NCBI RefSeq assembly: GCF_016735515.1
Contig: NZ_JAERQZ010000001.1
Location: forward strand, 3,398,746 to 3,462,745
Direction: 5' to 3'
DNA from: Piscinibacter sp. HJYY11
GTDB taxonomy: Bacteria; Pseudomonadota; Gammaproteobacteria; Burkholderiales; Burkholderiaceae_C
Length of the DNA: 64,000 nucleotides
Of the stretch, positions 35,434 to 43,798 are shown piece after piece. Each line of letters opens with the position of its first letter. The first letter of the stretch is position 1. The notes under the pieces were generated by a model that saw only the letters and a program-made list of their open reading frames with translations, ran no database searches and was not told where the DNA came from. Position numbers and translations under genes: made by a program.

Positions 35434-36120
35434 TCAGCGGCGGCGGCGGTGCGGCGGCGGGCCAGGGCGCCTGGTCTTCGCTGCAGGTTTGGGTGCCGCG
35501 GGCACCGGGCGGCCGACGTCGGCCAGCAGCAGCGTCGCGCGCACGAGTTCTTCCACTGCGGCGCTGAGATCTTCGGGTGGCTCCAGCGTGTCGATCTCGG
35601 CGAGCAATTCGTCGGCGTCTTCCAGGTCGTCGGGGTCGAGGTGGCGGTACAGCAGCGCGAGCGGCTCGGTCAGCGCGTGCGCATCGCGCTGCATCAGCTC
35701 GGGGAAACACTCCATCGCGAGGGCGAAGCCGGCGACCCATGGGTACACCGCGTCGGGGGCAGCGGGCTCGTCCTCGTCGTCCGACTCGAGCTCGAACACC
35801 CAGGGGTCGAACCATTGCCGGCGCGCGATGGCGTCGTTGAGCTCTGCATGCCGGCGCTGCGCCAGTGCATGCAGGCGAGAGGCGTCGAAGCCCGCCGGCA
35901 ACGCGCGCGCGTCGGCATCGGTGATGTGCGGCAGCCAGCGGCTCGCGGGCACGCGCACCGGCTGCACGAGCACGCCGCAGAGATAACCATCGAGCATGCT
36001 CACGTCCAGCGGCTCCAGCGGCGCGGGCACGCGGTCGAGCAGCGTCTGCAACTCGTCAATCTCGTGTTCGCCGAGGGGTGATGTGACGTTCACGCGATGG
36101 GGAGGGAGTGGTGTGGGCAT
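35434..36120 (-). CDS. UPF0149/YecA-like protein with arginine-rich tail
   Basis: The 228-residue protein has the UPF0149 blocks LEPLDVSMLDGYLCGVLVQPV, WFDPWVFELES, YPWVAGFALAMECFP and LALLYRHLD. The C-terminus has no SEC-C zinc motif; instead it ends in a Pro/Arg/Lys stretch (PKPAAKTRRPGPPPHRRRR). It is a paralogue of the SEC-C protein at 27790-28533. ATG 36120 lacks a clear ribosome binding site, so a later start is possible. Confidence 0.88.
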   Translation of the reverse strand: MPTPLPPHRVNVTSPLGEHEIDELQTLLDRVPAPLEPLDVSMLDGYLCGVLVQPVRVPASRWLPHITDADARALPAGFDASRLHALAQRRHAELNDAIARRQWFDPWVFELESDDEDEPAAPDAVYPWVAGFALAMECFPELMQRDAHALTEPLALLYRHLDPDDLEDADELLAEIDTLEPPEDLSAAVEELVRATLLLADVGRPVPAAPKPAAKTRRPGPPPHRRRR

Positions 36121-36155
36121 GGCGCATTGTCGCGCTCCCCCCAAAGGAGGGTGAC

Positions 36156-36347
36156 ATGTCGGCAACATGTCGTCGAACGATGCGTCACCGTGCGAAATGG
36201 CGGAAACACAGGCGTTGCCGCATGTCGTATGACCATGCGAAAGAGCGCTTGCTACAAAGCGTTTCGATGCGTCCCTCGTATTGGGGATGGATGGTGTTTG
36301 TGAGCCACGACTACAGTGCGCCGGTGCTGTCACACGGGGTCTTTTGA
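36156..36347 (+). CDS. Candidate small basic protein (63 residues)
   Basis: The frame starts MSATCRRTMRHRAKWRKHRR, a very basic Cys- and Arg-rich N-terminal half, and ends with WGWMVFVSHDYSAPVL. An AAGGAGG lies 5 nt before the ATG, the best ribosome binding site in the area. The codons are not GC3-biased like the neighbours, so this is either a recently acquired or unusual small gene, a leader peptide, or a chance frame in a small RNA. A strong terminator lies about 110 bp after the stop. Confidence 0.4.
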   Translation: MSATCRRTMRHRAKWRKHRRCRMSYDHAKERLLQSVSMRPSYWGWMVFVSHDYSAPVLSHGVF

Positions 36348-36456
36348 CCACCAACGTACACGGCTCCACTCGACAGAGCGCCGAAGAAAAACAACGCGAC
36401 GCAGAAGCGAGAGAGCCCGCAACGGTCCCAACGACGTCCTCTAGAGGACTTGAACG

Positions 36457-36486
36457 GCCCACCCTTCACCGGGTGGGCTTTTTTTT
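36457..36486 (+). terminator. Strong intrinsic terminator on the plus strand
   Basis: An 8-bp perfect stem (GCCCACCC / GGGTGGGC) with a TTCACC loop is followed by eight Ts. Nothing else on the plus strand ends here, so it must serve a transcript that starts in 36121-36450. Confidence 0.92.
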
Positions 36487-36499
36487 GGCCTCGCCTTGA

Positions 36500-37441
36500 T
36501 CAATCCATGGGAAAGCCATCGCTGAAGCCATGCTTCAAGTGGCTCACCAGGGCCTGCACCGCCTTCGGTGTGGTGGGACTCCACGGGTGCAGTGCGTAGA
36601 TGGCGTCACCGAACGCGCCCACCGGCCGCCATGCCGGCAGCACCACACGCAGACGCCTGGCGCGCAGCGCGGCTGCAGCGCTGAAGTCAGGCAGGAGCGC
36701 GATGCCCTGGCCCGAGAGCGCGGCATCGCGCAGCACCTCGCTGTTGCCCGCGCGCAGCGGGCCCTGCACCGTGACGCTCAATCGCTCCGGCCCGCTGCGA
36801 GCGGCACGCTCGAACTGCCACACCGTGGGGCCCGGGCGCAGGTAGGCGAGGCAGGCGTGCTGGGCCAGGTCGCTCGGGTGCTCGGGCGTGCCATGCCGCT
36901 TGAGGTAGGCGCTGCTTGCCACCAGCAACGCGCGTGAGCTGCAGAGCTTCCACGCCACATGGTTGTCGGGCGGTGCGCTGGTGTGGCGCACGGCCAGGTC
37001 GTAGCCTTCGTGGGCCAGTGTCGCGATGCGGTCCGACAGGTCGAGGTCGACCCGCACTTCGGGTTGCGCGCGGATGAAGCTGTCGATCAATGGCGCGAGG
37101 TGCTGGCGGCCGAGCGCGACGGGCGCCGTCATGCGCACCAGCCCGCGCGGTTGCGCGGCGAGGTCGCGTGCTTCGCCGATGCTGCGCGCGATGAGCGCGA
37201 AGCTCTCGGTCGTCTGCTCGGCCAGGCGCTGGCCGGCCTCGGTCAGCCGCACCGAGCGGGTGGTGCGCTGCACGAGCGTCTGGCCCACCGCACGCTCGAG
37301 GTCGCTGATGCGCTGGCTCACCGCCGCCTTCGACAGGCCCAGGCGCTGTGCTACCTGCGTGTAGCTCGCGGTCTGCGCCAGCAGCACGAGGGTGTGCACC
37401 TGCGGCCAGAGCAGGTCGACGCGGGGATCGAGGGTCGCCAT
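36500..37441 (-). CDS. LysR-family regulator divergent from mmsA
   Basis: The 313-residue protein has an N-terminal HTH (YTQVAQRLGLSKAAVSQRISDLE) and a CrgA-type effector domain (GLVRMTAPVALGRQHLAPL, YDLAVRHTSAPPDNHVAWKL). It diverges from mmsA with 100 bp between them and is its likely regulator. A 6-base dyad with 8-base spacing lies just before its start. Confidence 0.92.
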   Translation of the reverse strand: MATLDPRVDLLWPQVHTLVLLAQTASYTQVAQRLGLSKAAVSQRISDLERAVGQTLVQRTTRSVRLTEAGQRLAEQTTESFALIARSIGEARDLAAQPRGLVRMTAPVALGRQHLAPLIDSFIRAQPEVRVDLDLSDRIATLAHEGYDLAVRHTSAPPDNHVAWKLCSSRALLVASSAYLKRHGTPEHPSDLAQHACLAYLRPGPTVWQFERAARSGPERLSVTVQGPLRAGNSEVLRDAALSGQGIALLPDFSAAAALRARRLRVVLPAWRPVGAFGDAIYALHPWSPTTPKAVQALVSHLKHGFSDGFPMD

Positions 37442-37443
37442 GG

Positions 37444-37463
37444 TTGTTCAGTTTATCGAACAA
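37444..37463. promoter_or_regulatory. Candidate LysR operator between lysR and mmsA
   Basis: TTGTTC and GAACAA arms are separated by 8 bases and lie 2 bp from the LysR start and 78 bp before mmsA. The position suits autorepression by the LysR protein and possible control of mmsA. Confidence 0.55.
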
Positions 37464-37541
37464 TGAAGTCAGGCTGGTCGCATTGGCAAGCGGGGACACG
37501 AGGCCTAGACTGATATCAGCAACACACGAATGGAGATCGCC

Positions 37542-39062
37542 ATGGGCGCACCCGAAGCCTTCACCACCGCCACAGACGTGGGCCATTTCATCGGCGGGGT
37601 CGCCGTGGCGGGCACCAGCGGGCGGCGGCAGGCGGTCTACAACCCGGCCACCGGCCAGGTGGCGCGGCAGCTGTCCCTCGCGAGCGTCGACGAGGTGAAG
37701 GCCGCCGTGGCGTCAGCGCAGGCCTCCTTCCCCGCCTGGGCTGACACCCCGCCGCTGCGGCGTGCGCGGGTGATGTTCAAGTTCCTCGAGCTGATGAACC
37801 AGCAGCGCGACACGCTCGCCGCGATGATCACCGCCGAGCACGGCAAGGTGTTCACCGATGCGCAAGGCGAGGTGAGCCGTGGCATCGACATCATCGAGTT
37901 CGCCTGCGGCATCCCCCAGCTGCTGAAGGGCGACTACACCGAGCAAGTTTCGACCGGCATCGACAACTGGACGCTGCGCCAGCCGCTCGGTGTGGTGGCC
38001 GGCATCACGCCGTTCAACTTCCCGTGCATGGTGCCGTGCTGGATGTTCCCGGTCGCCATCGCCGCCGGCAACTGCTTCGTGCTGAAACCGAGCGAGCGTG
38101 ACCCGTCGCCCTCGATCTTCATGGCGCAGCTGCTGAAGGAAGCCGGCCTGCCCGATGGGGTGTTCAACGTCGTGCAGGGTGACAAGCTCGCCGTCGACAC
38201 CCTGCTGACCCACCCCGACGTGAAGGCGGTGAGCTTCGTCGGCTCGACGCCGATCGCGCAATACATCTACGAAACCGGCGCCCACCACGGCAAGCGGGTG
38301 CAGGCCCTCGGCGGCGCGAAGAACCACATGGTGGTGATGCCCGATGCCGACCTCGACCAGGCCGTCGATGCGCTGATCGGCGCCGGCTACGGCTCGGCCG
38401 GCGAGCGTTGCATGGCGATCAGCATCGCGGTGGCCGTGGGCGACGTGGCCGACAAGCTGGTGCCGGCGCTCGCCGCACGTGCGAAGACGCTCAAGATCAA
38501 GAACGGCATGGAGCTCGACGCCGAGATGGGCCCGATCGTCACCGCGCAGGCGCTGGACCGCATCACCGGCTACATCGACCACGGCGTGAAGGAAGGTGCG
38601 CAGCTCGTCGTCGACGGCAGAGGCTTCAAGGTGCCCGGCCATGAAGGCGGCTTCTGGCTCGGCGGCACGCTCTTCGACCATGTGACGCCCGAGATGAAGA
38701 TCTACAAGGAAGAGATCTTCGGCCCGGTGCTCGGCGTGGTGCGCGTGCCCGACTTTGCGGCGGCGGTGCAGCTCATCAATGAGCACGAGTTCGGCAACGG
38801 CGTCGCATGCTTCACCAGCGACGGCAACGTGGCGCGCGAGTTCGCACGCCGCATCCAGGTCGGCATGGTGGGCATCAACGTGCCCATCCCGGTGCCGATG
38901 GCGTGGCACGGCTTCGGCGGCTGGAAGAAGAGCCTCTTCGGCGACATGCACGCCTACGGTGAAGAGGGCGTGCGCTTCTACACCAAGCAGAAGAGCGTAA
39001 TGCAGCGCTGGCCGGCGAGCATCGGCAAGGGGGCCGAGTTCGTGATGCCCACCTCCAAGTGA
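37542..39062 (+). CDS. mmsA: Methylmalonate-semialdehyde dehydrogenase (CoA-acylating)
   Basis: The 506-residue enzyme turns methylmalonate semialdehyde into propionyl-CoA in valine (and malonate semialdehyde into acetyl-CoA in beta-alanine or inositol) breakdown. It shows [56 protein letters not shown] and the catalytic cysteine in [14 protein letters not shown] 37542 is preferred to ATG 37530 because GGAG lies 6 nt before it. No mmsB is adjacent. It converges on the DUF2145 gene with one base between the stops. Confidence 0.95.
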   Translation: MGAPEAFTTATDVGHFIGGVAVAGTSGRRQAVYNPATGQVARQLSLASVDEVKAAVASAQASFPAWADTPPLRRARVMFKFLELMNQQRDTLAAMITAEHGKVFTDAQGEVSRGIDIIEFACGIPQLLKGDYTEQVSTGIDNWTLRQPLGVVAGITPFNFPCMVPCWMFPVAIAAGNCFVLKPSERDPSPSIFMAQLLKEAGLPDGVFNVVQGDKLAVDTLLTHPDVKAVSFVGSTPIAQYIYETGAHHGKRVQALGGAKNHMVVMPDADLDQAVDALIGAGYGSAGERCMAISIAVAVGDVADKLVPALAARAKTLKIKNGMELDAEMGPIVTAQALDRITGYIDHGVKEGAQLVVDGRGFKVPGHEGGFWLGGTLFDHVTPEMKIYKEEIFGPVLGVVRVPDFAAAVQLINEHEFGNGVACFTSDGNVAREFARRIQVGMVGINVPIPVPMAWHGFGGWKKSLFGDMHAYGEEGVRFYTKQKSVMQRWPASIGKGAEFVMPTSK

Positions 39063-39063
39063 T

Positions 39064-39984
39064 TCAGTCGTAGAGAATCACGGTGTCGCCCTCGCCGGGC
39101 ATGCAACCCTCAGCGATCGGCTCCCACCCACGGCGCACCACCATGTGCCGCTCGTTGTGGCAGAACTCCATGCGCGTGGCGCCCGGCACCTGCTGGCGCA
39201 CGAAGGCTTCGATCGCCACTGGCATGCTGATGCGCAGCGTTGCCGCGTCGAGGTCTTCCGGCGGGTGATCGTCGCGGTGCAGCCAGGGCACGAAGGCCAT
39301 CGCAATCGACAGCAGCCAGCGGTGGTGGATGTCGAAGTGGCTCGGCTGGTAGTCGCGTTGCACCAGCCACTCCTGCGCCTCGGTACGCGAAGTGATCGTC
39401 GCGTCGGACCACGCGCTCGCCAGCAGCTCGGCGACCCACTGGTTGCAGTTCTGGTAGCGATCGCTGAACGCAAACGCATTCGCGCTGTACGTGCCCGCCA
39501 GCAGCGACAGCGCACCGCGCTTGTCGAGCGCGGCCGCCTCCAGCCGCTGCGCGGCGGCTTCGGGCAGGAACACCACCGAGACGTAGCCCTCCTTCGGGTC
39601 TTCGGTGCCGAGCAGGAAACCCGCGATGCCCTGGTCGAAGATGCGCGGCCGCCCTTCGTCGCAGGCGTAGTAGAGCTGGCGCACCGCCCAGGGCGTGTCG
39701 GTGTTGGCCTTGAGGCTGACACCGGCGTGCGAGTAGCGGTGCCCGAAGCGGTCGAGGTCCAGCCCCGAGCGCGACATCAGCGCCACCCCGGCGGTGGCGT
39801 GTTGCTCCAGGGCGTCCTTGATGACGCCGCCCAGGCGGAAGAGGCGGTCCTTCTGTGCGGCGTCGAGGTCGAGCGGCTTGTCGCAGAAACGGTAGCTGCC
39901 CGCGTGGGCGCTAAGGGCAGCACCGCACAGCCCGAGCAACACCGCCGACTTGAAAAGCCAGCGGGCGACCCAGCGTGAAATCAA
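39064..39984 (-). CDS. DUF2145 family exported protein, copy 2
   Basis: The 306-residue protein has a signal peptide (to about SAHAGS) and the DUF2145 blocks GHRYSHAGVSLK, YQNCNQWVAELLA, WLVQRDYQPSHF and RDDHPPED. It is about 50 residues longer than copy 1 at 12537-13307, with an extra C-terminal part (ATRMEFCHNERHMVVRRGWEP). A TTG at 39984 overlaps the upstream stop as TTGA, which supports this start. Function unknown. Confidence 0.83.
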   Translation of the reverse strand: MISRWVARWLFKSAVLLGLCGAALSAHAGSYRFCDKPLDLDAAQKDRLFRLGGVIKDALEQHATAGVALMSRSGLDLDRFGHRYSHAGVSLKANTDTPWAVRQLYYACDEGRPRIFDQGIAGFLLGTEDPKEGYVSVVFLPEAAAQRLEAAALDKRGALSLLAGTYSANAFAFSDRYQNCNQWVAELLASAWSDATITSRTEAQEWLVQRDYQPSHFDIHHRWLLSIAMAFVPWLHRDDHPPEDLDAATLRISMPVAIEAFVRQQVPGATRMEFCHNERHMVVRRGWEPIAEGCMPGEGDTVILYD

Positions 39985-40451
39985 AGCGTGACGGCGTTCG
40001 ACTGCAGCTCGCGGTGCCAGGCGTCGTGCATCACGAGGAAGAAGGCGCGGCCGGTGTCGGCCTTGGCGAATTCCACGCCATAGGCGCGCGGCTTGGCGGT
40101 GATGACCTGGCCGGCGGCCACCGGGTCGCGTGCGACGACCTGCTCCGGCACGTAGAGGTAGAAGCTGTCGTCGGCCTTCGCGTCGGCGGCCACAGGGGCC
40201 AGCGTCAGGCGCACGGTGCCGGGGCGTTCGGCCACGGCGGCGACGTCGGTCACCTTGTAGTCGCCGGCGGCGGTCTTGTCTTTCTTCGACGAGGCGTCAC
40301 TCGACTTCTCGAACGAGGTGGAGACGCTGCCGACCGAGGCCGACACGCCTTCGGAGGCGGACGACGCGGCGGTCGAGCTGGCAAACGCCGGGAGAGCGGC
40401 GCTGCCGAGGCAAAGGGCAAGGGCGGTGGCAAGGCGGGTGGGCTTCATCAT
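39981..40451 (-). CDS. Small exported protein coupled to DUF2145 copy 2
   Basis: The 156-residue product has a signal peptide (MMKPTRLATALALCLGSAALPAFA), a long Ser/Ala-rich linker, and a C-terminal beta-rich part (YKVTDVAAVAERPGTVRLTLAPV, DSFYLYVPEQVV, AGQVITAKPRAYGVEFA). GGAG stands 4-5 nt before the first ATG. Its stop overlaps the DUF2145 start by 4 bp, matching the arrangement of the 13.3-kb cassette. Distant similarity to the small protein there is likely but weak by eye. Confidence 0.75.
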   Translation of the reverse strand: MMKPTRLATALALCLGSAALPAFASSTAASSASEGVSASVGSVSTSFEKSSDASSKKDKTAAGDYKVTDVAAVAERPGTVRLTLAPVAADAKADDSFYLYVPEQVVARDPVAAGQVITAKPRAYGVEFAKADTGRAFFLVMHDAWHRELQSNAVTL

Positions 40452-40549
40452 GCGCTCCAGAAACGGGGTCAGGGACAGCGCAGCATAGTCCAGCCGCGCC
40501 GCCCCGATGTTGCCAGTCTGTGGCGTATGCACACCACCGCCCACCGGTT

Positions 40550-40569
40550 GCACGGTGTTTCAACCGTGC
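40550..40569 (-). terminator. Possible terminator hairpin after the Bug gene
   Basis: A 7-bp stem (GCACGGT / ACCGTGC) closes a 6-base loop 13 bp past the Bug-protein stop on the minus strand. There is no T run, so termination is uncertain. Confidence 0.4.
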
Positions 40570-40582
40570 GACGCGAGCAGGG

Positions 40583-41566
40583 TCAATCGCCCTTGAAACC
40601 GGAGGCCTTGACGATCGCCGCCCAGCGCGGGCCTTCGGACTTGACCATCTTCTCGGCGTCGGCTCGCGAGGTGCCGGTGACGGTGAAGCCGGCCTCGCTG
40701 AGCTTCTGCTTCACGTCGGAGGACTGCACCGCGGCCACGGCCTGCTTGTTCAGCGTGTCCAGCACGGCGGCCGGCGTGCCGGCGGGCGCGAAGATGGCAA
40801 ACCAGGCGGAGAAATCGATCTTGGGCAGGCCGCTCTCGGCGAAGGTGGGCACGTCGGGCAGCAGGGGCGAGCGCGTGGGCGCGGTCGTGGCCAGCGCACG
40901 CATCTTGCCGCCCTTGAGCTGCGCCGAGGCAAAGCTCGTGGACACGAACGCCGCTGTCACGTCGCCGTTCGCAATGGCGGTCACAGCGTCGCCGGTGGCA
41001 CGGTAGTGGATGGGCTCGACCTTGAAGCCGGCCTGGTCGCCCAGGATGTCGGCACCGAAGTGGCCCGGCGTGCCGGCGCCGAAGGTCGCGAAGTTCACGC
41101 GGTCCTTGCTGGCCTTGGCGGCCTTGAGAAGATCGGCCAGCGTCTTGTGGGGCGACGAGGCCGGGATGACCAGCACGAAGTCGGAACGCACGATCTCCGA
41201 GACGACCGCCAGCTCCTTCGCCGGGTCGTACGGCAGCTTGCTGAACGCGGCCGGCGCGATGCTGATCGAGCCGACTTCGCCGATCAGGAGCGTGTAGCCG
41301 TCGGCCGCGCTCTTGGCGACCGCCTGCGTGGCGATCTGGCCGCCGGCACCGGCGCGGTTGTCGACCACCACCGACTGCTTGAGCCCGGCTTCCAGCTTCT
41401 GGCCCACCAGGCGGGTGACGGTGTCGGGTGCGGTGCCCGGGGGGAAGCCGACGATCAGCTTCACGGGCTGGCTGGGGTAGGCCTGGGCCAGGCTCAGGGT
41501 GGGCAGGGCCACGGCAGCAAGGCTGGCGGCGGCGATGAGGGCACGGCGGGTGTGGCGCATGGTCAT
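40583..41566 (-). CDS. Bug-family (TctC) periplasmic tricarboxylate-binding protein
   Basis: The 327-residue protein has a signal peptide (MTMRHTRRALIAAASLAAVALPTLSLA) and the Bug fold: YPSQPVKLIVGFPPGTAPDTVTRLV, VVDNRAGAGGQIATQAVAK and LPDVPTFAESGLPKIDFSAWFAIFAPAGTP. Such proteins bind organic acids or related compounds for TTT-type transport, but tctA/tctB genes are not nearby, as is common in Burkholderiales. AAGGAG lies 4 nt before the ATG. The ligand is unknown. Confidence 0.93.
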   Translation of the reverse strand: MTMRHTRRALIAAASLAAVALPTLSLAQAYPSQPVKLIVGFPPGTAPDTVTRLVGQKLEAGLKQSVVVDNRAGAGGQIATQAVAKSAADGYTLLIGEVGSISIAPAAFSKLPYDPAKELAVVSEIVRSDFVLVIPASSPHKTLADLLKAAKASKDRVNFATFGAGTPGHFGADILGDQAGFKVEPIHYRATGDAVTAIANGDVTAAFVSTSFASAQLKGGKMRALATTAPTRSPLLPDVPTFAESGLPKIDFSAWFAIFAPAGTPAAVLDTLNKQAVAAVQSSDVKQKLSEAGFTVTGTSRADAEKMVKSEGPRWAAIVKASGFKGD

Positions 41567-41714
41567 GGGTCTCCTTGGTGGCGGAGTGTGGGCCGGCCTG
41601 TTGCGACCGTGTGTCATCCGTGAAGACGACAACGCGGCGTCATCTTCTGGGATGACCGGGCGAACCCCGGCGCGCGCGTATCGTCAGGCCATCCTCCCGC
41701 CTCGACGCCGCTGC

Positions 41715-42185
41715 ATGACCGACATCGCCCCGCCGCCCGCCCTCGTCCCCATGTGCCAGGTCCGCTGCGAGGTCGACCAGCTCGTCACGCTCGGCGGCGG
41801 CCCGTACGGCGAGCGCCGCTACATCCCGCTCAAGGGCGGCACGGTGCGAGGCCCCGAGCTCAACGGCACGCTGGTCGACGGCGGGGCCGACTGGCAGATC
41901 CACCGCGGCGATGGCGTGCTCGACATCTCGGCCCACTACGTGATCCGGGCCGACGACGGTGCGCTGATCGAGGTCACGAGCGTGGGCATGCGCCACGCCG
42001 AGCCGCCGGTGATGGAGCGCCTCGCGCGTGGCGAATTGGTCGACCCGAAGGAGTATTTCTTCCGCACGCTGATCCGCTTCCAGACGGGCGCGGCGGCGTG
42101 GTGGCACCTCAACAAGACGATGGCGATTGCCTCCGGTCGCCGCGAGGCGCGCCTCGTGGTGCTCGACTACTTCCGCATCACCTGA
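41715..42185 (+). CDS. DUF3237 domain protein
   Basis: The 156-residue cytosolic protein shows the DUF3237 pattern: LGGGPYGERRYIPLKGGTVRGPELNGTLVDGGADWQ (residues about 26-61, quoted here in parts as GERRYIPLKGG and LNGTLVDGGADWQ), DGVLDISAHYVIRADDG, and PKEYFFRTLIRFQTGA near the end. It folds as a lipocalin-like barrel in known cases. Its function is unknown. It lies between the Bug gene and the ABC importer genes, divergent from the first and tail-to-tail with the second. Confidence 0.85.
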   Translation: MTDIAPPPALVPMCQVRCEVDQLVTLGGGPYGERRYIPLKGGTVRGPELNGTLVDGGADWQIHRGDGVLDISAHYVIRADDGALIEVTSVGMRHAEPPVMERLARGELVDPKEYFFRTLIRFQTGAAAWWHLNKTMAIASGRREARLVVLDYFRIT

Positions 42186-42998
42186 TCAGAGTTTCTCGGT
42201 CTCGCCGCTTTTCGGCTGCCACTTCATCAGTCGCCGCTCCACCTGGCCGACCAGCATGTCGAGCAGCAGCGCAAACGCGGTCAGCACCAGGATGCCCGCC
42301 ATCACCGTGTTGATGTCGAAGGCGCCCTCGGCCTGCAGGATCAGGTAGCCCACGCCGCGCGCCGAGCCGAGGTATTCGCCGACCACCGCGCCGACGAAGG
42401 CCAGGCCCACGCTCGTGTGCAGCGAGCTGAAGACCCAGCTCATGGCGCTCGGCAGGTACACATGCCGCAGCAGCTGCCGCTGGCTTGCCCCCAGCATGCG
42501 CGCGTTGGCGAGCACGATGGGGCTCACCTCCTTCACGCCCTGGTAGACATTGAAGAACACGATGAAGAAGACGAGCGTGACACCCAACGCCACCTTGCTC
42601 GCCACGCCGAGCCCGAACCACACCGCGAAGATCGGCGCGAGGATCACCCGCGGCATCGAGTTCAGCGCCTTGATGTACGGGTCGCAGATGGCGGCGGCGA
42701 GCGGGCTCAGCGCGAGCCACATGCCGCAGGCGAGGCCGAGCACGGTGCCGATGCCAAAGGCGAGCACCGTCTCCAGCAGCGTCACGCCGAGGTGCTGGTA
42801 GATGTCGGCATTGGTGACGAACCAGGCCCAGATGCGGCCGAAGATCTTGAGCGGCTCGCCGAAGAAGAAAGCGGCCTGTCGGTCGTCGGCAAAGAGGAAG
42901 GGCGGCACGAGGCCGGGCGTGGTGAGCACATGCCACAGCACGAACACTGCCACCAGCAGCGCGAGCTGCGCGGCACGCAAGGTCAGGGTGCTCTTCAT
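42186..42998 (-). CDS. ABC transporter permease, nitrate/sulfonate class
   Basis: The 270-residue inner-membrane protein has about six helices and the permease EAA loop (GVKEVSPIVLANARMLGAS, then RHVYLPSAMSW). It resembles the SsuC/TauC permeases. It forms an importer with the ATPase and binding protein encoded just upstream; its start overlaps the ATPase stop as ATGA. Three genes in this order with 4-bp overlaps make a tight operon. The substrate is not evident. Confidence 0.92.
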   Translation of the reverse strand: MKSTLTLRAAQLALLVAVFVLWHVLTTPGLVPPFLFADDRQAAFFFGEPLKIFGRIWAWFVTNADIYQHLGVTLLETVLAFGIGTVLGLACGMWLALSPLAAAICDPYIKALNSMPRVILAPIFAVWFGLGVASKVALGVTLVFFIVFFNVYQGVKEVSPIVLANARMLGASQRQLLRHVYLPSAMSWVFSSLHTSVGLAFVGAVVGEYLGSARGVGYLILQAEGAFDINTVMAGILVLTAFALLLDMLVGQVERRLMKWQPKSGETEKL

Positions 42999-43798
42999 GC
43001 GGCGAGCTGCTGCTGGTAGCCCTTCAACACCTCGTCGCGCAGCACCGACCAGATGGCCTGGTGCAGCTCCACGAAGCGCGGCGTCACGCGCACCTCGGCC
43101 ACGTCGCGTGGGCGCGGCAGGTCGATGTGGAATTCGCCGATCGGGTGCGAGGCCGGGCCGGCGCTCAGCACGACGACGCGGTCGCTCATCGCAATCGCCT
43201 CGTCGAGGTCGTGCGTGATGAACAGCACCGCCTTCCTCTTGGCCGCCCACAGCGCGAGCACCTCGTTCTCCATCAGCTGGCGCGTCTGGATGTCGAGCGC
43301 GGAGAAGGGCTCGTCCATCAGGATGATGTCGGGGTCGAGCACCAGGGTCTGTGCCAGGCTCACGCGCTTGCGCATGCCGCCCGAGAGCTGGTGCGGGTAA
43401 CGGTCGCCGAAGCCGCCGAGCCCGACGCGCTTCAGCCACTCGTCGGCCTGCGCCTGCGCATCGGCCACGCCGCGGAATTCGAGCCCCGCCATCACGTTGG
43501 CCCGCGCGGTGCGCCAGGGCATCAGCGATTCGGTCTGGAACATGTAGCCGGCGCGACGGTTGAGCCCGCCGAGCGGCTCGCCGAACACCCGCACCGTGCC
43601 CGTGCTCGGCGCGAGCAGTCCGGCGGCCACGTTGAGCAGGGTGCTCTTGCCGCAGCCGGTCGGCCCGACCACCGAGACGAACTCGCCGGCGCCGACGGTC
43701 AGCGACACGTCCTTCACTGCGGTGTAGCGCTGCGAGGCGTCGTCGCGCGAGACGAAGGTGCAGGCCACACCTTCGAGCGAAAGGGCCGGCGCGCTCAT
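42995..43798 (-). CDS. ABC transporter ATP-binding protein, nitrate/sulfonate class
   Basis: The 267-residue protein has a Walker A (VVGPTGCGKSTLLN), Q-loop (MFQTESLMPW), signature (LSGGMRKRVSLA), Walker B (IILMDEPFSALD) and H-loop (FITHDLDEA). It powers the importer with the adjacent permease. It overlaps both neighbours by 4 bp, so the three are translated together. Confidence 0.95.
   Translation of the reverse strand: MSAPALSLEGVACTFVSRDDASQRYTAVKDVSLTVGAGEFVSVVGPTGCGKSTLLNVAAGLLAPSTGTVRVFGEPLGGLNRRAGYMFQTESLMPWRTARANVMAGLEFRGVADAQAQADEWLKRVGLGGFGDRYPHQLSGGMRKRVSLAQTLVLDPDIILMDEPFSALDIQTRQLMENEVLALWAAKRKAVLFITHDLDEAIAMSDRVVVLSAGPASHPIGEFHIDLPRPRDVAEVRVTPRFVELHQAIWSVLRDEVLKGYQQQLAA

Larger units (their letters stand above)
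36121..36499. other. Low-GC 379-bp region between two minus-strand genes
   Basis: This stretch has visibly lower GC and poor GC3 bias compared with its flanks. It contains a small ORF with a near-perfect Shine-Dalgarno, a perfect 14-bp palindrome GTCCTCTAGAGGAC at 36438-36451, an A-rich unstructured segment (about 36384-36410) and a strong plus-strand terminator. The arrangement suggests a short plus-strand transcript, coding or not. Confidence 0.6.

Noticed and set aside
36440..36480. A tRNA-like GTTCAAGTCC on the minus strand
   Set aside because: The stem that should close a T-loop does not pair and no acceptor or anticodon arm can be drawn; the bases belong to a palindrome and a terminator.
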